The notes beneath the pieces were generated by a model. That model saw only the letters and a list, made by a program, of their open reading frames with translations. It did no database searches and was not told the DNA's origin. Made by a program: the position numbers and the translations under genes. Shown in pieces: positions 1 to 11,169 of a stretch of 64,000 nt of DNA (position 1 is its first letter; each line of letters starts with the position of its first letter). Origin of the DNA: Heloderma charlesbogerti. Taxonomy: Eukaryota > Chordata > Lepidosauria > Squamata > Helodermatidae. The stretch lies in the NCBI GenBank assembly GCA_026122225.1, contig JANEZZ010001871.1, positions 248,001 to 312,000 of the forward strand, written 5' to 3'.

Positions 1-559
1 CTAATTACTGGTTGGTAGGATAAGGACACACTGCCATTATTAGGGTGGGCTTCAGCAGCTAATTTGTCCACTGCTGAAGTAAGATGGCTGATAAGGAATG
101 ATTCTTGGTATGATTGGCTCAGTTCCCCTACCACTTCTTTTACTGTTCTCAATCTTATGGAGTTGTGCATGCACAGTTGAGTCCATCTGTTCTTTCAGGA
201 CCACCCTGTCCCAGGCTATGTATGCAGCAGTCTTGTTTAAGCCTTTGTGTGTGTCTCATGCACCTTCTTGCTTGGTAAGATTTAGGCTGATCTCTGGGGC
301 GCTTGGCTATCTTCCCTGGTCAACATGTTGCCAGTGTGCATTTGGGCACGAACAAGCAGATAATGTAAACTGTCAGCTAAAATTAAGATGCATGGGATAA
401 GACAAGAACGTTATTATCTTATGTATTTGCTGTTTATCTTAAACAGGAACAGAGCAGAACCCCTCACTCAAACCAGATACAACTACATCCAGTGCCACCC
501 TTTGACTAAATGATATAATGACACTATCCACCCAAGTGCTATAACTAATGTTCTAACAT

Positions 560-1950
560 GGCTATGGACAAGTGTGAAGGCACACTAAGAAGAAACCAAT
601 TATCTAGACCCATTTCAGTTGGGCTTCATGCTTGGGCATGGGACAGAAACGGCCTTGGTCGCCTTGGTGGATGATATGAGGAGGGCTCTGGATAGGGGCG
701 AATGCTCCTTCCTTGTTCTCCTCGACCTCTCAGAGGCTTTTGATACCGTTGACCACGGTATCCTCCTGGACCGCCTGGAGGGGTTGGGCATTGGAGACAC
801 CGTATTGCGGTGGTTCCGGTCCTTCATCTCCGGCAGGTACCAGAGAGCAGCACTGGGAGAGGAGGTTTCAGACCCGTGGCCACTCACTTGTGGGGTGCCA
901 CAGGGTTCCATCCTCTCCCCGATGCTATTTAACATCTATGTGAAGCCACTGGGGGCTATCATCAGGAGGTTTGGGGTGCAGTGTCATCAATATGTGGATG
1001 ACACGCAGCTCTACCTCTCATTCAAATCTTCACCAAGGTTGGCCGTAGAATCCCTGTCCAAATGTCTGGAGACGGTGAGTGGCCGGATGGGGAGGAATAA
1101 GCTGAGGCTGAACCCTGACAAGACCGAGGTACTTTTGGTGGGAGACCAGAGGAGGCTGGGGGATGTTGACCTGGTGTTGAATGGGATACGGTTACCCTTG
1201 AAAGACCAGGTCCGCAGCCTGGGGGTCATTTTGGACTCCCAGCTGTCCATGGAGGCTTAGGTCTCAGCTGTGAGCTGGACAGCGCTGTATCAACTCCATC
1301 TGATACAGCCGCTGTGCCCCTTCCTTCCCGACCATCTGCTCCCATCGGTAGTACATGCCCTGGTCTCCTCTCGTTTAGACTACTGTAATGCGCTCTACGT
1401 GGGGTTACCCTTGAAGACGGTTCAGAAGCTGCAGCTGGTACAGAATGCGGCGGTTCGCCTGATTAAAGGCAGCTGCAGGCAAGATCACATCACTCCAGTG
1501 CTGAAGGAGTTGCACTGGTTACCAGTTGTTTTCTGGGCCAAATTCAATGTAATGGTTTTGACCTTTAAAACCCTATATGGTTCCAGCCCAGCCTATCTTA
1601 AGGAGCACCTCCAGCAACACCAAACAGGCCGCTTAACAAGATCAGCCTCGGATGGCCTTCTCTCTGTCCCATCAGCCAGGACAGCTAGACTGGTGGGGAT
1701 GAGGGAGAGGGTGGAACTCCCTCCCTAGGGAACTCCGCCATGCCCCCTCTTTAATGAACTTCCGCTGTGGATTATAAACCTGGTTGTTCAGGCAGGCATT
1801 TGGTGTGGGTTAGGGTATTTTAGAAAATGTTTTTATTGTAGAATTTTATTGTTTTAAACTGTTTTATTATATGCTTTGTACATCGCCCAGAGTGGCTGGG
1901 TGACCAGCCAGATGGGCGATTAATAAATTTAATAAATAAATAAAATAAAT
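560..1950 (+). mobile_element. L2-clade LINE, RT and 3' part
   Basis: A 5'-truncated non-LTR retrotransposon. The reverse transcriptase reads LVLLDLSEAFDTVDHGILLD (motif A), [17 protein letters not shown] (motif B), HQYVDDTQLYL (catalytic YVDD) and KLRLNPDKTEVLL. The frame from 619 is broken once by TAG at 1258-1260, where related copies read EAQV, and then continues in the same frame to 1728. A frameshift near 1690-1700 precedes the remnant WNSLPRELRHAPSL (1708-1749 in another frame). The 3' tail has a conserved CATCGCCC stretch and ends in an AATAAA-type repeat. The clade call rests on the LLDLS-AFDTVDH-ILLDRL wording typical of vertebrate L2. The element is inactive. Confidence 0.85.
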
Positions 1951-2032
1951 ACTACAGCCCTAGAAGCTGCATTGGAGGTGCACCCATTTGTTTATCCAGT
2001 CAGGGATTTGAGAGCAGATGCCTGTCCCAGAG

Positions 2033-2149
2033 CAGTCTTCCCCAACTTGGTGCCCTCCAGATATGTTTGGCTACAGCTCCTATCATCTCCATACAGTATT
2101 ATGAGAGTTATGGTCAATACAACTGGAAGGCACCAGGTTGAAGAAGACT
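2033..2149. mobile_element. hAT-type MITE (CAG-TCTTCCCCAAC family)
   Basis: A short palindromic element. Its left end CAGTCTTCCCCAACTTGG and right end CCAGGTTGAAGAAGACT are imperfect inverted repeats, with a GCCCTCCAGAT block and its degraded complement inside. The same design recurs at 13426, 19688, 44938 and 61613. No clear target duplication remains here. Confidence 0.6.
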
Positions 2150-2199
2150 TTCTTAGAACGTACGTCCTTCCATATGTGCTTCCCCACTCATTAAAGTAA

Positions 2200-2515
2200 T
2201 CTGGAGAGGTCTTGCCCCACCATATTTCTTTTAGCTTGGTTAGAACTGAGAAAATGCAGAGTAGGGGCTTCTCCATGGTAGCACCCGCTCTCTGGAACTC
2301 CCTCCCTCCCATAGGAAATCAGACTGGCTCCCTCCTTTCTTAGTTTTCACCTTACCAAGGTGTTTGGAGGACTCTAATACTCTTGATGTATTTTACACTG
2401 CTAAGATTTGGGTTTAGTCTGATTTTATTGAAGGAGTACTTAGATTTTGATTGAACATTGCTTTGAATACCTAGTGTACTAGAAAGGTGACTGGATTTTA
2501 AAAGAAATAAATACA
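2200..2515 (+). mobile_element. L2-like LINE 3' fragment
   Basis: The segment TCCATGGTAGCACCCGCTCT followed by GGAACTCCCTCCC decodes as the L2 C-terminal signature -MVAPALWNSLP-. It is followed by a degraded 3' tail with AAATAAATAC. It is a short, diverged remnant on the plus strand. Confidence 0.55.
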
Positions 2516-3334
2516 AATATGGATTGGATCAATAATTAAAAAAATACATACCACATACTTGTTGTCAATCCCATATAACATTTTAAAATAGATTTATGCC
2601 GCTGTAACAGGTCCTAGTGTTGGGTGTTGCTGCTTTCCCTATGTTTCAATTAATCCTCATGAGAAAATGCTGGCATAGAAATGGGGGCACATTACATATT
2701 CAGCTGTGAATTATATTGTATCGAACCTGGTGTCTGATCCAGAATACATTAAAAATCTACAGGAAGCAGGTAATTGGGAGGAAAAAATAATCCTCCATCA
2801 CCCTTTGGTTGCTCTTCTCATAGCAACTATATTGTTTCCCCTCAGAAGTTTAAACTGGCATAAATATTTCACTTTAATTCATCAGAATTCATTAACTTTT
2901 GAATAGCATTTATGATTCAACGTGACTGATGTTTCGTTCATAGCAGGAGTTATATATTTTTTAATCACAATGGCTGCAGCCCTGGAGAATCAGGCATAAA
3001 GTCCATTCAAACCAATTGCAATTAGTCAGGTTTATTAAGTTCCTGTACAATGCTTAATACAACATGTTTCTTAAGGACAGAGGTCATTAAATAATAGTTT
3101 TAATATGTTGCTTGATTTGTAGGAACAACTCAACATAATTTAATTTGCTTCCATCTGCTTTTGCACATTCTGCCTTTTTCTTGTTCCAGACTTGTCACTG
3201 CACTAGTAATAATGGGAGTGTGTGATTTTTAAGCATGTTTCTGTGCTTTGCTGAGGATTCAGTCACATCATCTTGATGGGTAGTTTCAATTCATTCTGTA
3301 ATAATATGGATCCTGCTGATTCCAGAAATTCCTG
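2516..3334. other. Unannotated AT-rich intergenic DNA
   Basis: Nothing recognisable was found in this stretch: no splice-consistent exon and no clear repeat end. Confidence 0.5.
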
Positions 3335-3475
3335 GTGATTAATAACTGTGAGGCACTTTTCAACACGTGAAAACGCTTTATGCCTCTTATCCTTGCAAAG
3401 CCGCCTCATGCCATTCCTATGCCTATTTTACGGACTGGGAAATGAAGCTGAGAGATAGCGGCCACCCTACCCTGC
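3335..3475 (-). mobile_element. MIR-like SINE remnant
   Basis: GAGGCACTTTTCAACACGTG, CTTATCCTTGCAAAGCCGCC and GACTGGGAAATGAAGCTGAGA are the eroded core and tail of a MIR-like SINE in minus orientation. Better copies in this window lie at 17812, 24530, 51003 and 63405. Confidence 0.5.
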
Positions 3476-3832
3476 TATTCAAAATCTCTCATAAGCTTTG
3501 ACATGATGGCAACTAAGAATAAATCCTAATTAATGGATAATCAATCAAGGCCAGGAAGGATTTCCATATGCACCTTCTTTCCTGGAAGATAAAACAGTTT
3601 TAGCTTGAATCGGGGGGGGGGGGCAGACTGAATTTAACTCCCCCCACAAAAAATAGAGAATCATTTGAGGATTTTGTAATTGGCTAGCAAGAAGCAGCCT
3701 TGGGGAGCTGCCAAAGTATGCTGTTGCTTTTAGAGGGTCTGATGTTGCTTTAGGATTGGCACTGACTACTTATATGCCTGCTTTCTTCCCACTTGCTCTA
3801 CCTCTAGATTTCCAAATAACCAGATACTTTAA

Positions 3833-4240
3833 GGGAGCAATCCTATCTGGATCAGTTGCCTCTGAGCCCAGGGGCAACCACCTATCCAGTGCAGGGCGGG
3901 AGGAGTGGTGAGGAGCAGATCTCCTCTGCGGTCCCCCCGCCCTGCTTTAGAAGCTAGACAGCCGATTTCGGCTGTCTAGTCGCGGGACCTCAGAATGCGG
4001 GAAGCAGCAGCCGGACAACACACAGGATGTGTCGAGCTGGCATTTCCGCCCTCGGGAATGCCCCGTTTCCCCAAGCGCAGAGCATGGGGCCAATCCGCGC
4101 TGCCTACGAGGCGGCGCAGGAGGGGGTGGGGGTTGCTTCTCCGGGAACTGAGCTCAGAGCATGGGCTCCGAGGTTGGTTCCCGGGAACCGACCTATCCTA
4201 TGGCCATCTAGCCGCTGACTAGTGGCCATAGGATTGCACC
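3833..4240. mobile_element. TTAA-flanked MITE with internal hairpin, copy 1
   Basis: A 408-bp element bounded by TTAA at 3829-3832 and 4241-4244. Its terminal inverted repeats are GGGAGCAATCCTAT (left) and ATAGGATTGCACC (right). A GC-rich interior carries an almost perfect hairpin CTAGACAGCCGA-TT-TCGGCTGTCTAG at 3954-3979. TTAA targets are used by piggyBac and Kolobok transposons, so it is probably a non-autonomous member of one of these. A second copy lies at 24089-24454. The reading frames across it are not genes. Confidence 0.7.
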
Positions 4241-4479
4241 TTAAGTGCTCTGAATATTCTTACCACTCAACATCCCCCGTGTCCCCCCCACACACAAAGT
4301 GGGAAATGATATATTTGAGGTTCTATCCAATAAAGACAATAAATAATGGATTGAATGGTCTAATTTAAAGGCATTTGTAGCAAATGCCTCATCAGGGTTT
4401 TCCCCATTTTTTCCCTCCCACCCCCTCAAAGTGTTTAAATATATACTGTTTTGGACTGTGGGATGGTTATTATAAATAA
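4241..4479. other. Intergenic spacer between MITE and Helitron
   Basis: AT-rich DNA with an A/C-rich patch. No feature was recognised. Confidence 0.4.
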
Positions 4480-5220
4480 CTAGCTGATATACCGGGCGTT
4501 GCCCGGGATGTAATTTTATCATAGGCACTATTTGTTAGAAACACATTAAGGTAGGTTTACGCTTCTCGGAAAGGCCCCATAAGAAAGGTGAAAAGTTGAA
4601 TCCACCAGACTTGATTAAAAAAGCACAACAATTATAATGGGCAGATTGAATAAAACACACTACTAAAAATGCAAGAGACTGAATCTGTAAGCACTACTAC
4701 AATATATTCCACACTGAATCTCATACCACTATTAAAATGTTCAACAGAGGCTTCCTTGCTGGATATTGCAGGAAGAGGGGAGAGAAACTAAATGTTCTGC
4801 ACAGTCAGAAAAGAAACCATGAGTAAAGGGGGGGAACAAATGGCAGCTAGCCAATCCAAGGTGAAGGAAGTCAGAATGAATGGGAGAGAGACCAATAGAA
4901 TGAAAGATGGCCAGGCTGACTCATAGCTGAAATCAGAAACCTGGCCTGCACCATGATTGAGAGGGTGTACTTGTTAGTAAGGGAAAGTATAAATAAAGTA
5001 GTAATGTAACCCAGTGGCTCCTGTCATACGCTCTGGCAAGTGAGAATGTGAAGTAAAAGGGGCAGCAACTGTAGGGCCCAAACGGCAGGCTCAGCGGGCC
5101 CCTGCAGTGTGATTACACCCAGGGCTGCTCCCCCTTATTCCCTGCGTTACTGACGGCCCTGCAGCCAGCCACAAACACACAAACCCACACACAATTTTTG
5201 ACTTTTATATATATAGAAGA
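4480..5220 (-). mobile_element. Non-autonomous Helitron
   Basis: Read on the minus strand, the 741-bp element begins TCTTCTATATATATAAAAG and ends with a GC-rich hairpin, CCGGGCAACGCCCGG. Eleven bases then lead to the terminal CTAG. It is flanked by A on the 5' side and T on the 3' side, the A|T target expected of Helitrons, with no target duplication. This matches the canonical structure: TC 5' end, subterminal hairpin and CTRR 3' end. There is no Rep/helicase frame inside, so it is non-autonomous. Confidence 0.75.
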
Positions 5221-5329
5221 TTTAAAATAGCTTTATAAATGGTGAGAGGGCAGTTGCCTCATTTAGTGATAACACTTTATACAAACTTGACCAATGATCA
5301 TTTTTCACTGTGATCAATTACACCGTTCA

Positions 5330-5400
5330 GACTAGATTTATTTATTTATTTACATAAATATACATTAATATTATTTACATTTATTTATTTACATTATGGT
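5330..5400. repeat. AT-rich low-complexity tract
   Basis: Repeated TTTA/TTATTTACAT units, possibly the eroded tail of a retroelement. Confidence 0.6.
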
Positions 5401-6060
5401 AGATTATTATTATTCTTTTACAGGTTTTTTCCTGAAATTTCACAACTGAGTATCCATTCAGTGATGAGGCAACCAAAACAGGCAATTGGGTACTCCACCT
5501 CTCTTTCTCAGTGGCAATGCGCAAGTACTTTCATACCTATGATCAACAGAATGGAGATGGGCAAATATCCACCTATTTGCTCAGAAATGATTGGGAAAGT
5601 GCAAGCATTCCCTCTGAGTATTCGCAAAATTTGGTAGGCTTGTTTTTATCTATATGCCATCATTTATGTAACAATACAGCAACCATCTTAGCAGTTCCCT
5701 TGGCAGGGACTGATTTCTTGAGTCCTCTCAAAGTATTGATCAAAAGGAATAATCATTTCTTCATATCTTCTGCATAGTTTTATCAAGCATAGACATCTTT
5801 AAAAAAAAGTGGAATATATCATGAAGTCTTGGTAATCATATGTACCAGGTACTAGCAGAACCCCTTACTGCTTCTCATGAGGGAAATCTGATCAAATGTG
5901 CTGTTAATATTGGTTCTTGTGCCTTCTGGCTCTTGCCAGAAAATGTTAATAACCCTGGAACCAGTAGCAGACTCCCCACTAAGCATGATAATTGAACCAT
6001 CAAAATTGAAGTTAGATGATGAGGTCATACCAAACTCATTATTTGTTTTGTTTTAAACAC
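5401..6060. other. Unannotated intergenic DNA
   Basis: No gene or well-bounded repeat was recognised. The 88-codon frame at 5511-5777 has no family features and is probably chance. Confidence 0.4.
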
Positions 6061-6099
6061 GTCTATCATGCTTTCTCAAAGGAATGGAACAAATTGGCA

Positions 6100-6460
6100 C
6101 ACAAGAAAAAAATAACTATGCAAACACATCACAATTAAACAACACTCACATTCAAATCAGAAATTACATTACAAAGCAGCAGTAACTAAAACAAAAATCC
6201 AAGCAACAGAGCAGAAAAGAAAGAAAACTGAGCTTATAGAAGCACAAAAGCATCAAGTCAATCAGGCCCAAAGGCTTTCCTGGATAAGCAGGTCTTAACT
6301 TCATTTGGCACCTGAAAGACCAAAGTGCTGGGACTTGGCAGGCTTCTCTAGGGAGGGCATTCCATAGGGCTGATGCTACAGCCCAGAAGTCTCTGATCTT
6401 AGTGGATATCTGCCATATTTCAGTTGGTGGAGGCACACAAAGCAAAGCATCAAACGATGA
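6100..6460 (-). mobile_element. L2-like LINE 3' fragment
   Basis: Minus-strand translation gives ASALWNALPREACQVPALWS followed by FRCQMKLRPAYPGKPLG. This corresponds to the C-terminal tail seen in the other L2 copies here (LWNSLPRE...SF). The rest of the element is missing. Confidence 0.65.
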
Positions 6461-6599
6461 ATGAAACATGCAATGGGATACATATGGGGAAATGCATATG
6501 GTTAACTATAAAGTTATAATTCCCCACGATTTTAAGACATTCTGGCCCTGTATGAGCCCTGGCAACCACAAGCAACCTAGAGAACCACTGTCACTCTTT

Positions 6600-6838
6600 C
6601 CAAACTGGAGGAAAAGTCTATCGGTGGCTACTAGTCTTGATGGCTATGTGCTACCTCCACTACCAGAGGCAGTGAGCCCATGTACACCAGTTGCTGGGGA
6701 CCATGGGTGGGAGGGTGCTGTTGTGCTCACGTCCTATTTGTGGGTTCCTGGTCAACAGCTGGTTGGCCACTGTGTGAATAGAATGCTGGACTAGATGGAC
6801 CTTTGGTCTGATCCAACACGGCTCTTCTTATGTTCTTA
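6600..6838 (+). mobile_element. CR1-like LINE 3' end
   Basis: The segment ends with GAATGCTGGACTAGATGGAC and CTCTTCTTATGTTCTTA, identical in design to the 3' ends at 9062, 29142 and (inverted) 33379. Upstream it has the GGCTACTAGTCTTGATGGCT motif of the same tail. Only about 240 bp remain. Confidence 0.7.
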
Positions 6839-7610
6839 AACTGGAGTTGTATGAGTCTCCTTGATTTTTCTCTCATATCATTGTACCCACAACCTTGAAA
6901 TATTAATGCTTGTTTTTCTTCTGCGTATTCTAAAAATCAACCTAGCTTTTGTTGCTCTTTCCTTTAAAAAAAAAAAAGTTTTTCCAAGCTCAATTTGATT
7001 TTTGATACTGAGCACTACTTTGCTGTAGGAAAAGGCAAATCTGATGAAACTGAAGAGGTATTTTAAGTATGGATTTGGTCATCGCTGTGGTTGTCTTTGC
7101 TGCTCTGTCAATGATTTTGCATTCTTTACCAGACGAAAACCCACGATGAAGCAACTGTGGTACATTGCTGGTGGTTCCTCTTTCTGCCCATCCTAAAAAA
7201 ATCTTCAACATCATCGGAGCACTGATTAAGCATTTTTCCAAAGAGTTCCCCTGACCTGAGATGCTGACAAAGCCTCTTTTATTTTCATTTTCTCATGTTT
7301 AGGCTCACACTCTTCAAGCATTTCTGGATCAGTTGGTGTGAAGGGCACATCATGTTTTGTAAGGGTGAAATTTCCATCCTTCAGAGTCCCATGTGACACT
7401 CTGTAACATACTGTTTCATTGTATTTGCCACATGATGCAGTGCACATGATGCAGCTCCCATCATTCTGTTGTACGGGTGGAGCAAGCTTTTGAAAATGGA
7501 GGGCTTAAAATGCAAGCCTTCCTGCTTGAATATTGTGATCCATTTTAAGTCCACCCCAATCCCATCCAAGTCTTGACTAGCCTTGAAATGGGGCTTGATT
7601 TCCATCCCAC
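6839..7610. other. Unclassified DNA with overlapping minus-strand frames
   Basis: Three overlapping minus-strand frames at 6990-7605 lack a recognisable domain. The longest coding-like stretch includes RVSHGTLKDGNFTLTKHDV. An old retrocopy is possible, but there is no poly(A) tail or target duplication. I do not call a gene. Confidence 0.3.
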
Positions 7611-7617
7611 CTGCTAG

Positions 7618-7965
7618 TTGTCCCCTGCCAGTTCACACACCCTTTCACAAGCTACAGCATTTTCAGTGGCCGCACCCAAACTCTGGAATTCCCTACCCAG
7701 AGAGATCTGCTTCACCCCTTCCCTGATGGTCTTCTGCTGCAGTGTAAACACCTTTCTTTTTCAGGAAGGCCTCTGTTTGTTAGGGATTTTAGTACACACT
7801 GGTTGTCAGGTTTTACTGCTCTTTTAAATCACTTTGTGTCTTGTAATGTATTATATTTTTATTGATTTTTTAAAAATCTATGTACATTGTATTTCTTTTT
7901 CATTATTGAATGTTCTGGAAAGGTGAGATATAAATATTTTAAATAAGGTAATGTAAGGTAAAGGG
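7618..7965 (+). mobile_element. L2-like LINE 3' fragment
   Basis: Encodes FSVAAPKLWNSLPREICFTP and an FLFQEGL remnant, then a T-rich 3' untranslated tail ending in GAGATATAAATATTTTAAATAA. The tail form GGTGAGATATAAAT is shared with other L2-like ends. Confidence 0.7.
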
Positions 7966-8227
7966 AGGGGAGGGGAGAAAGTACAAACCTCTTACCTTTG
8001 CTTACAACTGGGGAGAAGAACTGGCACAAGAGGGAGTCCATCTCACTAGCTCCATCTTGCCTGCCCAGATGAAGAGGAAATTACACTTCTAAGCATGCTC
8101 AGAATCATTATTTCCTGTAAAGATTATGGGGATTGTAGTTTAGGAAAACTACAACAATCCCCAAGATCCATGACAATGGCATAGATAATATTGGATCATT
8201 TATGACAAAGGGAATGGCAAATGCATT

Positions 8228-8373
8228 TACTAATAACACTTAACATTTATAAGGCGGTTTCAAGTGTTCAGAGTGCTTCCTGTACATTACTTATAATCTT
8301 TACAACACCCCTATAAGACAAGTCAGTAATATTATCCCTCATATTGCAGATGAGGGGATCGAGGCTGAGGCCG
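8228..8373 (-). mobile_element. MIR-like SINE, tail half
   Basis: Contains CATTTATAAGGCGGTTTCAA and CTTTACAACACCCCTATAAGA, the tail and core of a MIR-like SINE on the minus strand. The element is interrupted by a CR1 copy and resumes at 9063. Confidence 0.65.
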
Positions 8374-9062
8374 CACCTAAAAAAAGAAATTGTAGAGCTG
8401 GAAAAAGTGCAGAAAAGGGCAACTAAAATGATCAAGGGGCTGGAGCATCTCCCCAATGAGAGAAGGTTACAAGGGCTGGGATTGTTTGGCTTGGAAAAAA
8501 GGAGGTAAGGGGAGACATGATAGAGGTCTCCAGAATGATGCATGATGTGGAGAATGTGGATAGGGAGACATTTTTCTCCCTCTCTCAAAATACTAGAACC
8601 CAATAAGGTCATCCCATGAAGCTGATTGGTGGGAGATTCAGGACAGATAAAAGGAAGTTACTTCTTCACACAGCCCATAGCTAAACTATGAATTCACTAC
8701 CACAGGATGTGATGGCCACCAATTTGGATGGCTTTAATCCAAAATTTTGGATGGCTTTAAAAATCCACCAATTTGGATGGCTTTAAAATTTGGATGGCTT
8801 TAAAAGGGGATTAGACAAATTCTTGGAGGAAAAGGCTATCAATGGCTACTAGTCCTGATGGCTATATGCTATCTCCAGTATCAGAAGCAGTATGCCTCTG
8901 TACACCAGTTGTTGGGGAACATGGGTGGGAGGGGGAGGGTGCAGTTGCACTCATGTCCTGTTTGTGGGTTTCCTGTGGGCAGCTGGTTGGCCACTGTATG
9001 AACAGAATGCTGGACTAAATAGGCCCTTGGTCTGATCCAGCACAGCTCTTCTTATGTTCTTA
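8374..9062 (+). mobile_element. CR1 LINE 3' part inserted in a MIR-like SINE
   Basis: The start decodes as [20 protein letters not shown], the classical CR1 C-terminal region. It is followed by [11 protein letters not shown], a FFSLSQNTRTQ-like stretch and a 3' tail ending GCTCTTCTTATGTTCTTATG. A local ATTTGGATGGCTTTAA-type tandem repeat sits at 8721-8803. It splits the surrounding SINE cleanly. Confidence 0.8.
8720..8805. repeat. Short tandem repeat inside CR1
   Basis: AATTTGGATGGCTTTAA is repeated about four times, partly imperfect, with CCACCAATTTGGATGGC occurring twice. This is a local slippage expansion not present in the related CR1 copies. Confidence 0.75.
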
Positions 9063-9175
9063 TGAGAGAGAGTGGTTTGTCTAAGGCCATCTAGTGAATT
9101 CATGACTGAGGTGAGCTTCGAACCAGGGACTTTGAGATTCGTAGCTCAGTCTCTCAGTCACTACGCCACACCAGT
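9063..9175 (-). mobile_element. MIR-like SINE, tRNA-related half
   Basis: GGCCATCTAGTGAATTCATG, GAGCTTCGAACCAGGGACTT and CAGTCACTACGCCACACCAG are the B-box and head portion (minus strand) completing the SINE begun at 8228. Confidence 0.65.
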
Positions 9176-9831
9176 TTAAAGCGTTCATGGAATCAACTGA
9201 TTAAAGACATCATTCATTCAGTCTAGCTGGAATGTCAGACCATATACCTGATGCTATCTTACATGCTGTGGAAAAGTACATGTCTCCTGCATAAAACAGG
9301 TGATGCAATGGCATCTTCAATGAAGGAAATGCCTACATGCTTTTTCCTGGATTTGGAAGGAAGGTGATCAAGTGCCACCAACGTTAGGGGCACTGCAGTC
9401 TCATCTTGCATCAGTTTGTTTTTACATGGCACTCATTTGGAAAAGATCAGTGAAATCAATGCCATCCCTTCCATTAGCAACCAAATACAGTAAGCATCTT
9501 GTCAACTGATTCCAATATATTATATGCGAATCCAGGGTGCTTCCAGATGGCTCCTAGCACTAACAATCAGAAGGCATTGCGCAGCTATGCTGTCTTTTCT
9601 ATCTTAACAGATTTTTTTTCTGGTATGAAGGATGGACGAAGTCAAGCTGAGAAAGCTACATCCTTTTCAAGATTGTTATTAAAAATAATTAGAATGCTAC
9701 AACAAAGATCCAATCAGAATGAACATACCTAGTTGTAAAATTAATGATATGATCCATTTTAGCAGATAGGCTATGACATTATGTTGTTGAATTATACTCA
9801 AACATAGAACGTCAGGGCCCAGCTTTGGTAC
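9176..9831. other. Unannotated intergenic DNA
   Basis: No gene or recognised repeat. The 77-codon frame at 9499-9732 shows no family features. Confidence 0.4.
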
Positions 9832-9980
9832 TGCTGTGGGCCTTGTAGGTTGTAGCCAGGATTTGATTAAAAGTAGCCTGGAAGGGCTTGGCCTATTCAG
9901 TTGGGCCTAACTGAATAGGCCCAAGCCCTTCCAGGCTACTTTTAATCAAATCCTGTCTATAACCTACAAGGCCCACAGCA
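9832..9980. repeat. Long near-perfect inverted repeat (hairpin)
   Basis: Two arms of about 71 bp (9832-9902 and 9909-9980) are reverse complements with only about three mismatches and one single-base gap. They surround a 6-base loop, GGGCCT. Near the loop the arms read CCTATTCAGTT and AACTGAATAGG; at the outer edge TGCTGTGGGCC and GGCCCACAGCA. No terminal motif or target duplication places it in a transposon family. Confidence 0.85.
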
Positions 9981-9984
9981 CAGA

Positions 9985-11165
9985 AGATGAGATAGAAAAA
10001 AATATTGTTTTAGGACAGATGTCATTATGACTGTACAGTTTCCTGTTTACATTTAGAATAAATCATTCAGGAGACACCCTATGTACAAAGATAGCTGTGA
10101 AATCCAAGGAAGATATCTCATTCCCAACATATATAGCTGCTCAACCATTTTTATTTAGTTACCCTATCAAGACATGGGCAGATTTGTATTACACTGCGTA
10201 ATGATCTGGAACGCTTATAATGGCATAGGAATTTTACTTCTAGCCACATACATTTGAATTATTGTTGGTGAGGCATTTGCTTTGCATGTAATAACAGAGA
10301 TCATATTTAAAATGACTAGCTACCTAAGCATTGATTTAACTATGTTTTAATTGTACTACTCAAAAGAGTTCCTTTAATAGCTAGTTACAAAAAGAATATG
10401 GTACATCCAGCAGCTATTGCTGAAATAGGCTGGAGCTTTTAATGGTTTGCTGTCAGATTGGGAGATAACAACAAGTGGTGTTCCACAGGACTGTTCATTT
10501 ATCTTCCGCATTTTTAGGGGCAGAGTACATATTACATTCTGTGTTTTAAAAGTATGTTTAATACTGGCTACTTTGTTTCTCAAAAAATGCCAGTTGTGGA
10601 GGATATTCGGCAGGAAACTGGCATGGGGAAAAAAGGATCCCTTTTCCCTGCATGCTATGCTCCCAGTCTGGACCAGGGGCTGTACAGCTGGCTTTCCTTG
10701 AAAAAGAACACTTAAAAAAACATGCTCAATGTAATATGTAGCTTAGCTCTTATATACAACACTGGATGAAGATATGAAGGATATGCTCCTCAAATTGTCA
10801 GCATTGCTCATGTTGTTTTAAGAACAAAATTATACTGCCATTATTACCACCCTTGCAACATCATGGTCACTGAAAATATGTGGGCTATCTCAGAGAGTAT
10901 TTGGCTTTATTTTGTGCAGTAGAAGTAGCCACAGTCCACGGTGGACATTATAGGGCAGACCTTGCCCTGCAGCAAGGTGAGGCAACCTGTGTCAGGTGGC
11001 ACCATTACAGGGACATAGATGAAGGCAGGAAGTGCTGAGTGGTGCTTTTTAAAGGCTTTTTAAAGCATTGGCCCTAGCAATGGGGAGGAGCCATTTGGGG
11101 TTCTGCTTTAGGCAGCAAAATGTTTTGGACCACCACTAGTGAGCAGAGGCATCTGATGAAAGGGG
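9985..11165. other. Unannotated intergenic DNA, with possible MITE debris
   Basis: Mostly unrecognised. A stretch at about 10955-11130 (GGGCAGACCTTGCCCTGCAG; GGCAGCAAAATGTTTTGGAC) resembles a degraded copy of the hAT-like element annotated at 11170-11952. Confidence 0.4.
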
Positions 11166-11169
11166 AAAG

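Noticed and set aside
6990..7605. Possible processed pseudogene on the minus strand
   Set aside because: The overlapping frames show no domain that I recognise, and there is no poly(A) tail or target duplication on the expected side.
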